From Symbiodinium natans (lineage: Eukaryota > Sar > Dinophyceae > Suessiales > Symbiodiniaceae), in the NCBI GenBank assembly GCA_905221605.1, contig CAJNDS010002120.1, positions 117,001 to 181,000 of the forward strand: DNA of 64,000 nt, given 5' to 3'. A program made the position numbers and the translations under genes. Position 1 is the first letter of the stretch; every line of letters starts with the position of its first letter. Below, piece by piece: positions 9,000 to 19,625 of this stretch. The notes beneath the pieces were generated by a model. That model did no database searches. It saw only the letters and a program-made list of their open reading frames with translations, and was not told the DNA's origin.

Positions 9000-9560
9000 T
9001 TATACGACATCCTCGGCCCCATTACATAGGACCCTCGGCCCCACACCATCCCAGACCTGCCACTGGCGCCGGAAACGAGGCTGCATGACGCCGAGCAGGG
9101 CCGCGGCAGACTGGCCAGGGGAACGATCTAAGTTTCTTGAGGTGCCAATGTGAAAAAGAAGAGCGAGGGGCAGGATTGCGGGGTAGTAGCCGCTGTACGA
9201 GTTGCTGTAGACTCTTAGGTTCAAAGTGAAGGGGGCAAGCAAGATTAGGGGGTGGGGGCTTTGCAGGACGCCGCTAGGGAACTTCTTCCGGATCGGCATG
9301 GGCATTGACCTCATCCGGATCCGGTACCACCAGTCAGTCGCTTCCATTGCGTACGTCCGAGACAGACAGCAGAATCTCAACCCCATCCGACCGACGATCC
9401 TTCCGTCGCCTGTATCGACGCTTTCGAATTGGCTTTGGGTCGTGCGCCCAGCCCCCGCTTTGAATTTCGGAGCTCTGTCCCTTCCATCTTCCCCTTGAAC
9501 AGAGGAGATGCACCTGAATCCCTCTACGTCAAACTCAGCCATCTCATTCCAGTGCATCAC
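9000..9560 (-). CDS. Unrecognised 186-codon ORF
   Basis: A long open frame in the 1.4-kb interval without telomere-type tracts (8336-9806). No motif or family is recognised. The plus strand also has several open frames here (8821-9153, 9226-9498), so the coding strand is not settled. No splice or start context singles out this start. Confidence 0.18.
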   Translation of the reverse strand: MMHWNEMAEFDVEGFRCISSVQGEDGRDRAPKFKAGAGRTTQSQFESVDTGDGRIVGRMGLRFCCLSRTYAMEATDWWYRIRMRSMPMPIRKKFPSGVLQSPHPLILLAPFTLNLRVYSNSYSGYYPAILPLALLFHIGTSRNLDRSPGQSAAALLGVMQPRFRRQWQVWDGVGPRVLCNGAEDVV

Positions 9561-9806
9561 CCGATGACATCATATTGCAAGGATGCCTTTGTGGCTAGCC
9601 ATGTCTTGATCTCTGCCCAACGCTGCTGGGCGAGGTGGCAGCAACCACAATGCAAATTCAACCTAACTGTGAGGTCGGCCTGGCGTAGCTCAGGTGCTGC
9701 CGCCGCGGCCTTGACCTCGCACTTCACCGGTTTGTTTGATGCCCTCCGGCCCACTCCTTCTCTCCACATCTGCATCTCTTGGCATTGGAGCGCTTGAATT
9801 CTTTTC

Positions 9807-9847
9807 GGGTTTAGGGTTTAGGGTTTAGGGTTTAGGGTTTAGGGTTT
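9807..9847 (+). repeat. Interspersed telomere-type tract
   Basis: Six TTTAGGG units. Confidence 0.95.
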
Positions 9848-9910
9848 CTGCCAGTTTCTGCATGCCAACGACCTCAGCCAGGCACGTACTGCTTCAGAGC
9901 CTCCTCGGCA

Positions 9911-9948
9911 AAGCTCATCGGTAGAGCATCGGACTGCAGGACTGCAGA
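9911..9948 (+). pseudogene. tRNA-Cys-like fragment (5' half)
   Basis: AAGCTCATCGGTAGAGC resembles a tRNA D-arm: the stem GCTC/GAGC pairs, and the box A-like core is present. After one base come TCGGA, then the loop CTGCAGG, with GCA in the anticodon position, as in eukaryotic tRNA-Cys. The 3' anticodon stem does not pair (ACTGC instead of TCCGA), and no T-arm or box B follows. It is a decayed tRNA or the head of a tRNA-derived SINE. Confidence 0.45.
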
Positions 9949-10078
9949 AACCAGCCTTGCTGCACATGTTTCAGCACCCCGAATTGCGCAAGATGTCTAG
10001 ACAAGGTGAAGTGACATGAAGCGACCGGCTCGCGGAAAGGGCTCTGGAAACTGATACTGGGCCGAGTTTAAGTGGCAC

Positions 10079-10126
10079 CCTGAACCCTAAACCCTAAACC
10101 CTACACCCTAAACCCTAAACCCTAAG
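10079..10126 (-). repeat. Interspersed telomere-type tract
   Basis: Six to seven CCCTAAA units including CCCTACA and CCCTGAA variants. Confidence 0.9.
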
Positions 10127-10228
10127 CCAGGGAGCTTCTGGTCCGAGACGCCGATGGGCCCGACCGCGTTCAGGAAATTGCCTTTCGGGCGGGATTACGT
10201 TGAGGACTTGCAGCGCTTGTCGGACTGG

Positions 10229-10277
10229 TTAGGGTTTAGGGTTTAGGTTTTTGGGTTTAGGGTTTAGGGTATAGGGT
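10229..10277 (+). repeat. Telomere-type tract, degenerate
   Basis: TTTAGGG units with TTTTTGGG and TATAGGG variants. Confidence 0.85.
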
Positions 10278-10626
10278 CACTATCTGTGACTGCGCTGCTT
10301 CGTGCTTGTTTTTGGTTCGGAAGCCGGAAGCCCATGAACGGCAGATGCCTTACGGACACATGGAGCGAGCCCATCCAAAAGCCCACGAGGCAGGAAGGAA
10401 GCACAGCCCTTGCCATGCGTTCATGGCTCCGAGCATTGCCGGCGCCCAAACGTGCATGGGCCGAGGACCAGGAGTCCGGGAGCAGAGGCAAGACCAGAGA
10501 GGACCACCGGAGCAGAGAACCGGGCTGCAGCAGGGGACCACAGAACCACAGCCACCAGCCTGAAACTAACTGAAACCAACACCTCAAAGAAGCATTACTT
10601 CCCTCTTTTCCTGGTCCCCTCTTTGC

Positions 10627-11334
10627 CTAAACCCTAAACCCGAAACCCTAAACCCCAAACCCCAAGCCCTAAGCCCTCTAAGCCCTCTAAGCCCTCTAAG
10701 CCCCCTAAGCCCTAAGCCCAAAGCCCTAAGCCCTAAGCCCCAAGCCCTAAGCCCTCTAAGCCCTCTAAGCCCTCTAAGCCCCCTAAGCCCTAAGCCCTAA
10801 GCCCTCTAAGCCCTCTAAGCCCCCTAAGCCCTAAGCCCTAAGCCCTAAGCCCTAAGCCCTAAGCCCTAAGCCCTCTAAGCCCTCTAAGCCCTCTAAGCCC
10901 CCTAAGCCCTAAGCCCCAAGCCCTAAGCCCTAAGCCCTCTAAGCCCTCTAAGCCCTCTAAGCCCCCTAAGCCCTAAGCCCTAAGCCCCAAGCCCCAAGCC
11001 CCAAGCCCTAAGCCCTCTAAGCCCTCTAAGCCCTCTAAGCCCTCTAAGCCCTCTAAGCCCTCTAAGCCCTAAGCCCTAAGCCCTAAGCCCCACGCCCTAA
11101 GCCCTAAGCCCTCTAAGCCCTCTAAGCCCTCTAAGCCCCCTAAGCCCTAAGCCCTAAGCCCTAAGCCCTAAGCCCTCAAGCCCTAAGCCCCCTAAGCCCT
11201 AAGCCCTAAGCCCTAAGCCCCAAGCCCTCAAGCCCTAAGCCCTAAGCCCTAAGCCCTAAACCCTAAGCCCTAAACCCTAAACCCTAAACCCTAAACCCTA
11301 AACCCTAAACCCTAAACCCTAAACCCTAAGCCCA
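10627..11334 (-). repeat. Telomere-derived satellite with higher-order structure
   Basis: About 700 bp built from CCCTAAG and the 9-mer CCCTCTAAG, with standard CCCTAAA only at the two edges. Runs of two to six CCCTCTAAG units recur at about 10674, 10747, 10800, 10871, 10936, 11012 and 11108. Between them lie CCCCCTAAG, CCCTAAG and CCCCAAG units, giving a higher-order period of roughly 50-95 bp. The pattern suggests local amplification of a mutated telomere-type tract. Confidence 0.9.
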
Positions 11335-11455
11335 AGGCTGCTGCTTTTTGCTCCCGACCCCAACAGCTCCCAAGCCTGAGCCTCGGGCCGAGTGCGGTGC
11401 CCAGCGCCTGGGACTGACCTCGGCGCAGCCTCGGATTTCGGTTGAGGCTGAGGAT

Positions 11456-11591
11456 GGGTTTAGGGTTTAGGGTTTAGGGTTTAGGGTTTGGGGTTTGGGG
11501 TTTAGGGTTTAGGGTTTAGGGTTTAGTGTTTGGGGTTTGAGGTTTGGGGTTTAGGGTTTGGGGTTTGGGGTTGAGGGTTTAGGGTTTAGGT
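11456..11591 (+). repeat. Telomere-type tract with GGGTTTGGGG variants
   Basis: About nineteen units, many TTTGGGG or TTGAGG. Confidence 0.92.
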
Positions 11592-12000
11592 CGAGTTTAT
11601 TGAAGGCTTGGAGGTTAACAGCAGCTTCAGAGGTCTAGGATGCTTTAGGGTCAACAGGGGTTTCGGATTGAGGGGCGCAAGTCAGAAGTGGTCGTGCGTG
11701 GCAACTGAAATCCTGAAATCCCACTTTGCCTTCAACGCCCCCTGAACTTAGCATCCGCTGTCGGGCTGCTCCAGCTGGAGAAGGAAGCGCGCACGGGCGC
11801 CTCGAGTTGGGCCTGCAGGGGATGGGACACCAGTGAGGTCCGGGACTCGCTTAGAGTTTGGTGTGGGCCATGCTTTGGGGATGGACATGCGCGAGCGGGT
11901 TGAGGGGTGCTGCGCAGTTGTTTGAGCCCCAGCAGCCCGAAAGTTATGAGCATGTTTCCACCTATCAACCCTTCAACCCTGCAGCCCAGGTTGCAAAGTC

Positions 12001-12068
12001 CTGAACCCTAAACCCTAAACCCTAAACCCTGAACCCTGAACCCGAAACCCTAAACCCTAAACCCAAAC
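12001..12068 (-). repeat. Interspersed telomere-type tract
   Basis: Nine units with CCCTGAA and CCCGAAA variants. No gene is seen at 11600-12000. Confidence 0.9.
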
Positions 12069-12980
12069 CGCAACTGAAACAATCTGAACAATCCCCCTCC
12101 AGCTCACTCGATGGGCGTCGGACTGGGGTGGATGCGCTCCTGCAAATTTGGCAGAATGTTAAAGGTAAATGAACAATCCACAAAAAATGCTGGAAAGTTT
12201 TCTCTGGGTTTACTGATTAGTCTGAGCGATCGGAGTGAACCAAGCATTTCAAAAAGATCAGCGAAATCTTATCCTGCACTTATCCTGCATTGGGAGATGC
12301 AGCCGAAAGCTGGTCGTATGCAGTCTGCCACGACATCTCGCAATGTTGCGAACCTAGTTTCGGAATCCAGCCCGCAAACCACCTGTTGAGCATTTTCTTT
12401 CCCAATCGTCAAAACCGCCTGCTCTAACTGATTACGGGCTTTGCACGCTCTTGTGGTTTCGAGGTTTTTGGATGTCGGGTCGCTCCAAGATGCTCCGATG
12501 CCCTGAGAACCACACCACCGAGCATGGCCCAGGCGTGCAGCGGCAGACTTGAAACACGATTAAAAAAAAACGGAAAGACCACAACTGTCATCACATGCCT
12601 TCTGCAGGCACGCTAGCCTTGCTTTGTAATTAGACGTTTGTTGTTTCACGCCAACAAGCAAGCCCGTGGGGCCCCTGCAGAACGGAATCGACAAGCGGTC
12701 ATTCTTGTATGCACACATGATCACATGCAAAAGTTGCAGAATTGCACTCCTCTTCGTCCAGGGCCTGCAGCACTGTTTTTTCGAGTGTGGGCACCGGCGT
12801 AGTTGCGAACCTCTGACGGTGCAGTTGATTGCTATCTTCGGGTTTCGGGATGAAGCTTTAGCCAGTGCGGATGGAGCTAGGAGACAATCTGCTAGCCACA
12901 GCGCATTGAGCCGTGGCCAGGATGCAAGGCCAGCTTCTATAGGGTTTGTGCGCAATGGTGCGTAGATTGGCAAGCACTTG

Positions 12981-13105
12981 CAGTGCAGCAGCAGCAGCAG
13001 CAGCAGCAGCACCACCACCACCACCACCACCACCACCACCACCACCACCACCACCACGACCACGACCACCACCACCACCACCACAAACACCACCACCACC
13101 ACTGA
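12981..13105 (+). repeat. AGC then ACC trinucleotide microsatellite
   Basis: Eight AGC units change abruptly into more than twenty ACC units with CGA and AAC interruptions. Long open frames over it on both strands (poly-Thr, poly-Pro, poly-Val) are composition artefacts. The flank 12070-12980 shows no recognised gene. Confidence 0.95.
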
Positions 13106-13282
13106 CCCTATCACCATCACAACACGAACACCAAAACTACTGCAACACTTACAACACTTCTGCTTATTGCACCAATTCTCGCACCAACCATAACAGTGGT
13201 TGCAGCTGCATCTCTCGATCTCAAGGCCTTGGGTCTGACCCTTGGGGCCCTATGGGGCCCCTGGGGGCCTTTGGGGACACAT

Positions 13283-13384
13283 GGGGGAGGGGGGGGGGTT
13301 CCTCCCTTTTTGGGAGTCCCCTTTAAGGGGGTTCTATTCTATTTGGGGTATGAAAGGGGTAGCCCTCTATTTTGGGAAGTGCCC
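13283..13384. mobile_element. Family B element, copy 4 (poly-G subtype)
   Basis: In reverse complement it closely follows copy 1 (149-260): GGGCACTTCCCAAAATAGAG, TACCCCTTT, ATACCCCAAATAGAAT, CCCCTTAAAGGGGA. CACATG occurs on both sides, which may be a remnant target-site duplication. Confidence 0.6.
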
Positions 13385-13548
13385 ACATGGAGATGTTTTG
13401 AGACTGTTGAGGTCCTGAGAGCCGCGCAGTTCTACCAGGTGATCCTGTGTCGTGTGAACAGTGCATCCTACAACGCTGAGGCCGTAGATCTCGTGAAACC
13501 GGCGCACTATGCCGCATGCCTATGCCCTGCTCCCTGTTCTACCGTATC

Positions 13549-13582
13549 GCCCTAACCCTAAACCCTAAACCCTAAACCCTAA
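13549..13582 (-). repeat. Interspersed telomere-type tract
   Basis: Four to five CCCTAAA units. Confidence 0.93.
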
Positions 13583-13728
13583 AAGCCAGACTTCCGGACT
13601 CCATCCTCGGCGGGCAGCGGCAGCAGCTCTCCAGCTGAGGGCAGTGATGCCTTTGCCGGTTCAGGCGTGAAGGGAGTGCAAGCGTACTCAGGCAGGGCCA
13701 GCTCCAGCTCAAGGTTACTCAGGGCGAT

Positions 13729-13791
13729 CCCTAAACCCCAAACCCCAAACCCCAAACCCCAAACCCTAAACCCTAAACCCTAAACCCTAAC
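13729..13791 (-). repeat. Telomere-type tract with CCCCAAA units
   Basis: The first half is CCCCAAA repeats; the second half is canonical CCCTAAA. Confidence 0.93.
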
Positions 13792-13912
13792 TTGTCAGCC
13801 TTGAGCAGCTCGGGCAACGTCAGTATCAGTGTGAATACATGTGAATACTCAAACACCACTCGAGCCTCCTCCATCCACGCCACTGTTTCCAGCCTGGCAC
13901 TATGCCGGCGCA

Positions 13913-13969
13913 CTAAACCCTAAACCCTAAACCCTAAACCCTAAACCCTAAACCCTAAACCCTAAACCG
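13913..13969 (-). repeat. Interspersed telomere-type tract
   Basis: Eight CCCTAAA units. Confidence 0.95.
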
Positions 13970-14061
13970 GGGTCAAGTGGATTGGATGTCAAGGTCCGGC
14001 GCATGCAGGGTCAAGTGTATTGGGTCCGAAGGTCCTCGGAGTCAGGGTCTGGTGGATACCC

Positions 14062-14170
14062 AGATCTTCCAACACCCCTTAGTTGAGGAATATACCCTAA
14101 ATCATAACAAGGATCCTTAGTATAAACTAGGGTATGTTATGTTCCTTAGTCAAGGGGTTTTGGAAGATCT
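14062..14170. mobile_element. Family C inverted-repeat element, copy 1
   Basis: The left end AGATCTTCCAACACCCCTTA is matched inverted by AAGGGGTTTTGGAAGATCT at the right, with TTGAGGAATATACCC and GGGTATGTTATGTTCCTTAG inside. It shares the inner CCCCTTA...GAGGAATAT block with the 25.5, 28.9 and 34.9 kb copies, but its outermost ends differ. No target-site duplication is clear. Confidence 0.65.
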
Positions 14171-14313
14171 AGATGCTGCGTATGGCAGGTCAAGCATGCC
14201 AGCTTTGACGGGGCTAGAGCTGCTGCCAAACGCAGTACCTCGGCGAGCAAGAATCAGATCTGCGACGCAATCTAGCGGAACAGATCAAAGGAATGTAAGC
14301 CATCATCACTCTA

Positions 14314-14793
14314 ATGCCTAAGCGCTTAAAGACCCTGTGTTCTGTTCTATACCCTGGGTGTGCCTTGCCTGCAGTCATTCTTGTTCTAGTTTATGTGGTA
14401 GCTCCAGGTCCCGTTAGGGGTGATTTCTGTACTTTGCCGCTTCTCCGAAGCGAAGGAGCCGCATACAGAAAGCGATATGGAGTGCCTTTGTTGATTCCGT
14501 GGCGGCGTAACTACAAAGGGCTAGAAGGAAGCAACGTTTTCAAAAGACTAGCGGTGAATAGCGATTTGCCGATCATGCTGACATCAGAAAGGTACCAGTT
14601 GAAGCGATTAACCGATCGTGCACGTAACTTGAGACGTCCTGCACAGTGCATTTCGGAACAATTTGGGCAAATTTGCAAGGGCCAGATCTCTTGTCTGGTA
14701 CACTTTCATCACTCCACAAGCCACCGACAACCAACCAGCATTCTTCGTGAGGCCGAAAGTTCCAACTGGAGACTGAAAAGGGCTGACACATGA
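14314..14793 (+). CDS. Unrecognised 159-codon ORF with N-terminal hydrophobic segment
   Basis: The first 35 residues contain one hydrophobic stretch (ALPAVILVLVYVV) that could be a membrane anchor. The remainder is basic and low in recognisable motifs. Minus-strand ORFs overlap it, and there is no supporting splice or start context. Function unknown. Confidence 0.2.
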   Translation: MPKRLKTLCSVLYPGCALPAVILVLVYVVAPGPVRGDFCTLPLLRSEGAAYRKRYGVPLLIPWRRNYKGLEGSNVFKRLAVNSDLPIMLTSERYQLKRLTDRARNLRRPAQCISEQFGQICKGQISCLVHFHHSTSHRQPTSILREAESSNWRLKRADT

Positions 14794-15143
14794 ACGGCCC
14801 GAGAGAAGCTGAGAATACCTGAGATATGAAGGCAGGAAACAACCGGAGAACAATTCAAACACGCAAAGTGGATCGATTTGACATCGATGCACAACGAACT
14901 ACAAGAAGACACAAGAAACGGAAAGAACCACCCCCCCTCATATGACTGACAGTAGACATGTTTTGCTGCAACGTGGCGCGTCACCGCGTACTGCTGTAAG
15001 GTTGATGCGAGCCGACGTCCACACTACAGAGCCACTCTCTTCTGCTCAATTCTCCGGTTTCCAAATTTCTTTGGTTCAGCATTTTTGCAAGCCTTACAGC
15101 TCGCTGAACGCTTCAAAGCTATCGAGTTCAGGTTGCTGGTACG

Positions 15144-15180
15144 GGTGGAATGGCCGAGTGGTCTTGAGTCTTGATTCTGA
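15144..15180 (+). pseudogene. tRNA-Leu/Ser-like box A region
   Basis: ATGGCCGAGTGGTCT matches the D-arm and box A of eukaryotic tRNA-Leu and tRNA-Ser. No pairing anticodon arm and no box B (GGTTCGA type) follow within 80 bp. It is probably a decayed tRNA or a SINE head, or chance. Confidence 0.3.
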
Positions 15181-15605
15181 ATATGGATCTGTTGCATCAA
15201 GCTTCTAATTGGCTGAGTGCGAAGATCATCTAAGGCTATGGTGTGCCTCGCCAGTCTCAGTCGTCAATTAACAAGGACGATCGACTCTGCGAACCTACAG
15301 CACATCACACAGCGTCAGTCTCAGCGCACTGCGTTTGCTGGGGGTCCCGTGCGCCACGACAACTGTGAAGCCACCGTGCTCTTGAGCTTTGCGCCCAGAC
15401 AGCCTCTGCAAGTGAAGAGGTGCGGAATCTCCTAAACCCGGACGCCCACAAACCCTAACGCCCTAAACTTTCGAACTCACCCCCTGCAACTACCAAACTC
15501 TGATCCGTAAGGTTGCAGTACTTTTACAAGCCAGCGCAAGCTCAAGCCCGCACGCAGCTGCTCCAGGAGGAGCGCTCCAGAGGGGCCTGCTAGCTTCCAG
15601 GGATA

Positions 15606-15648
15606 AGTTTAGGGTTTAGGGCTTAGGGTTTAGGGTTTAAGGTTTGAG
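15606..15648 (+). repeat. Interspersed telomere-type tract
   Basis: Six TTTAGGG-type units. The interval 15180-15600 has no recognised gene. Confidence 0.92.
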
Positions 15649-16296
15649 GACGTCAGCTGTAGAGAGTTGCCACGGGAGATTTAGACGGTGCCGCATGTCC
15701 GGTGCACTCGAAATTCAGGCAGCGGTGGTTCTGTTAGCCCAAACGACATATCAGAACTTGCTGCTACCACCGAAAACGTCGATCCCCAAAGTTGGGCGTG
15801 AAGGGTGAGATGTTGGGCGCTGTTGCTAGGACCACGGCCCGCATCAGCACTCGCCAGCTGTGTCGGCCTCATACAACCAGAACATTAAGCCTTGAGTCGA
15901 CTGGTACTGTGCAAGGGTGCAACGATGTGCAACTTCAACCACGGGCTCGCCGGGCCAACGGGGTCTTCGCAATCAGGAGCCCGAGTACATTTAAGATCGA
16001 GGGGAGGACAAGCCCCAAACCCCTCTCCCGAACCAAGATTCTGCGGGGCTGGGCGGTGGAGAGGCGGAACTGTTATCGTTTCTGATGGAATGTATTAGCC
16101 TGAATCCTAGAATTGTTATGAAGCTGTTGCTGGTACCCGCACACCCTCAGAAGCCAAACCGACAACAGTGCGGGCCCTAGTTGGCAACCGCCAAAGGGTG
16201 TCGAGGTCCCAACTCCATGACCAGGCGCAGGAGGTCTTCTGGATCGCCCTTCATCGCCTTTTAGGGCAGGAAGGGAGGGGCCTTGAGGAGGTCCTG

Positions 16297-16397
16297 GTTA
16301 GGGTTTAGGGTTTAGGGTTTAGGGTTTAGGGTTTAGGGTTTAGGGTTTAGGGTTTAGGGTTTAGGGTTTAGGGTTTAGGGTTTAGGGTTAGGGTTTA
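16297..16397 (+). repeat. Long interspersed telomere-type tract
   Basis: Fourteen nearly perfect TTTAGGG units. The interval 15650-16296 shows only weak overlapping ORFs. Confidence 0.96.
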
Positions 16398-16591
16398 AAT
16401 TTAGGGGGTTCACTGAATTGGGGGTCTCACTGGGCTCGGTGGGGGTCTGCCAAGGGTGCTGGGTTTCCTTGCTGGAAGATGGGGGAGACGTCGGCCCAGG
16501 GCAAACTTGCACAAAGACTGTGAAGGTCACCACCACTGCACCGATCTCTCCACTTCTGCGCCGAAGACTGTTCACGGACGGATTTACCGGC

Positions 16592-16653
16592 CCTAAACCC
16601 TAAACCCTAAACCCCAAACCCCAACCCTGAACCCTGAACCCTGAACCCTAAAC
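16592..16653 (-). repeat. Telomere-type tract with CCCTGAA and CCCCAAA units
   Basis: Three canonical units, then CCCCAAA, then three CCCTGAA. Confidence 0.93.
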
Positions 16654-16799
16654 TTACAGCACCATCTTCAGAGCTCACATTCTGACGATCGGTGTGCGGA
16701 TCGAGGTTTGGACCACGGTTTCGGGGGAGAAGGGGGGGAATTCAGCCTCAATAGCCTGAAGGACAACAAGCAGAGATGCTTATCGAACTCGAACTAGCC

Positions 16800-16849
16800 A
16801 CCCTAAACCCTAAACCCAAAACCCCAAACCCTAAACTCTAAACCCTAAA
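16800..16849 (-). repeat. Interspersed telomere-type tract
   Basis: Seven variable CCCTAAA units. Confidence 0.9.
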
Positions 16850-16951
16850 GAAGAGTGGGCTTGTGCTTGAAAGGTTGAAGGCTCCCTCAAACGTTCCGAA
16901 CATGTCGAAGCCGCAGGGCCTTCTGCAAAGCCCGCGACCTCGGAGACACTC

Positions 16952-17038
16952 GGTTTAGGGTTTAGGGTTTAGGGTTTAGGGTTCAGGGTTTAGGGTTTAG
17001 GGCTTAAGGTTTAGGGCTTAAGGTTTAGGGTTTAGGGT
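16952..17038 (+). repeat. Interspersed telomere-type tract
   Basis: Twelve TTTAGGG units with TTAAGG and GGGCTTA variants. Confidence 0.93.
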
Positions 17039-17423
17039 TATATGTATGAAAAAGGCTTTCGGGGAATTGCCGGATTTTTCGGCTTTAGGGTTCTGTTTTG
17101 CTTTAGGACCACGCAAAGTTTGGAAGGTTGACAAGTGATAAGGTACTGGAATTGTTCAGGACAGTTGCCGGCTGCGTGCTGGAAAACTCGATTCGGATAG
17201 ACGGTCGAGAGGCGAAAGCATCGAGACATGTTGAGAGCTGTCCAGAGGAGCCTAGCTTAAAGCGATTCCTAAACCCTACGAGTAAACCCGTTCTGGACTA
17301 GCATTTCTAGGCTGGACCGCCTATTCTCGGTCCCCCAAACCGAGTCTGAAGGTGAAAGCGTCGTCAGTCGCTTAGACGAGGATTGCGAAGCATACAGGCA
17401 GCAGCGTCTTGCACAGAATGTTA

Positions 17424-17456
17424 CCCTAAACCCTAAACCCTAAACCCTAAACCCTA
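17424..17456 (-). repeat. Interspersed telomere-type tract
   Basis: Four to five CCCTAAA units. Confidence 0.93.
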
Positions 17457-17603
17457 TTCCCTTCGGTCTTAGGCTTCGCCACTTACTGGATGCAATACGT
17501 TCCGTGCCCAAGATGGAAAAGGCATGAGAAGACTGTGGCACAAGTCTCTCAAATAACAGAGTGAAACAAGCGGCCCACGAATGTGTCAAAACAGACACCC
17601 TCA

Positions 17604-17669
17604 TCCCTAAACCCTAAACCCTAAACCCTAAACCCTAGACACCCAACCCAAAACCCGAAACCCTAAACT
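17604..17669 (-). repeat. Telomere-type tract, degenerate 3' half
   Basis: Four perfect units, then CCCAAC, CCCAAAA and CCCGAAA. Confidence 0.9.
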
Positions 17670-17770
17670 CCAAGAGCCTTGCTCCGAATCCAGCTGCAAG
17701 AATGGCAGAGAGCAATCCTGGTCAGCACGGCTTTCCGCGGGGGAAGCTGGACATGAACCTGGTACTTGGG

Positions 17771-17880
17771 TGTAGGGTTTAGGATTTAGGGTTTAGGGTT
17801 TAGGGTTTAGGGTTTGGGGTCTGGGGTTTGGGGTTTGGGGTTTAGGCCCGTTTAGGGTTTAGGGTTCAGGGTTTAGGGTT
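17771..17880 (+). repeat. Telomere-type tract with TTTGGGG centre
   Basis: Canonical edges surround a block of TTTGGGG units. Confidence 0.93.
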
Positions 17881-18847
17881 GTGCTCAAGTCTAGCTTGCG
17901 ATTTCATGGATACATGAATGCTCGTCGTGTAGTCTGATTCTGCAACCTCTGACATTGAGGTGCAAAGGAAGGGTTGCTCAGTGCACAAGGGACCGGGTTC
18001 AACATTGTCTACGTGGTGCATCGATGGCCCTGCATTTCTAGTGCATACATCATCCCTTGACGGGGACACGTGGAATGTGTGTGCTTTGCCCGCGTGGCAT
18101 GTACGGCGTTTCCACATTAAGCCACGCATTTTTTACTCACGAACATTTAGAAGAAATCTCAGGGTTCAAAGTTCGGACATCCCATCGGGGAGGGCCTTCA
18201 TGTATATCGGCACTTTCTCGGGATTTGAGTCGAGGAACCCTCTTCCGTGACCCAAAGTGCTCAGCCAAGGAGCGTGTAACACAAGACACCAAAAAAGTAA
18301 GCCGCTTGCAAACTCAGGAGAGTCATGCCGACGGAGACAACACACAACCCCTCCATCAGCCACGCCTACGACTGCCAAGTTTCCAAGTTCCCTGCTTAAT
18401 CACCGTCCACTGTTATCACCCAGCATTCGGCGTGCCAGGGCTTTGGCGAGGCTTTTTTTTCCAGGTCTGGCTCCTTTTGTTCCTTTCCTAGGTCTGGCTT
18501 GACACCTCTGTGGTTCACAGGCTGTGGTTCATAAGCTTAAAAAAAACATAATTTGCCGAGTTGTCCGTGTTTCGCGCTCCTGGAAAGTTACAAACACAGC
18601 GCCAAAACCTGTAAACCACCGTATTTGTGTACGTTCGCCTTTTTGACAATGCTCAAAAACAGGGAAATTACAGTATTCACGGGCTTTTCACACTGTAAAT
18701 AGCAGTGTTCTCTGCATTTCCAGGTCCTGGGTCCCGGGTAATTACATTGAGAGTACTCCAAATCCTGGCAAGTGTAGTATTCACGTGCATTAAAAAATGT
18801 AAATTGCTGAGTTGTAAGCCGTGCTTTCAGACCATCATGACCATACG

Positions 18848-18900
18848 AATCCATCATGCGAGCATCGCGTTTGCAAATGGGGGCGGGGGGCCTGCCAGCG
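18848..18900 (-). repeat. Family F G/C-tract-linked repeat, inverted fragment
   Basis: ATCATGCGAGCATCGCGTTT followed by GCAAATGGGGGCGGGG is the reverse complement of the family F core. The interval 17881-18847 holds no recognised gene. Confidence 0.7.
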
Positions 18901-19054
18901 TACATAAATGGTACCCATTGCAGCTTTGTTTCGCGTTCTTGTAAGTGTACAGGAACTTGCAATGCGGAAAGCACTGTTTAAAACCTGAAAATGCTGCACT
19001 ATTGTTAGGGTTTTGACGCATGTTCAATACCGTGGAGCTTGAAATCTTGAGACG

Positions 19055-19240
19055 CGGGGGGGGGTTTGGCAACGGGGTTGAGCAGAGCACCCCCCCTCCC
19101 CCCCCCCCCAAATTGCAAAAAAACGATGTTCGCATGAGTTTTGGAAGGGATTCGTAAGCTTGCATGATTTTAAAAAAAGCAGGCGAGCTGGTGGGTGGTC
19201 AGCCCCCCCCCCATTTTGGCAACACAATGCTCGCATGATG
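19055..19240 (+). repeat. Family F repeats, two units
   Basis: Two diverged copies of the core (GATGTTCGCATGAGTTTTGG and AATGCTCGCATGATGGGCTT), each preceded by a poly-C run. Confidence 0.7.
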
Positions 19241-19625
19241 GGCTTGGAACTCGAACTCGATTCCGCAGCGGTCTGGTCTGACCTACTAGCTAGCTGTAGT
19301 TCATGACATATGTCACGGCCGCTCTGTGGCGGCGGTTAACAGCTTCGGGTATGGACATGCAAGGCAACTGCACAGGAACCGAAGTTCAACAAACTGTGCA
19401 GTACAGGGTCTCCAGCGCTCACAGTCGCTCAACCTAGCGTTCTCGCGCTTACTAACTAGGGAGTAGACTGTGACAGCTCAGCTGAACAGTAAATGAATTG
19501 TCAAAATGAAGAAATGAAAAACACATCACGCCACTCTGCCTTGGGCAGGGGGCCGGAAACGGCAACCCCGAGACAAGTGCTGCGCAAGCCCTGTACACTG
19601 TACAACTTCAGGACTGAGCTACAAA

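Noticed and set aside
12560-13326. 186-codon poly-Val and poly-Pro frames
   Set aside because: Produced by the ACC microsatellite; no coding evidence outside it.
19209-19222. CCATTTTGGC resembling the centre of the spliced leader
   Set aside because: It is part of a family F unit (poly-C then CATTTTGGCAACACAATGC); the CCGTAG and TCAAG parts are absent.
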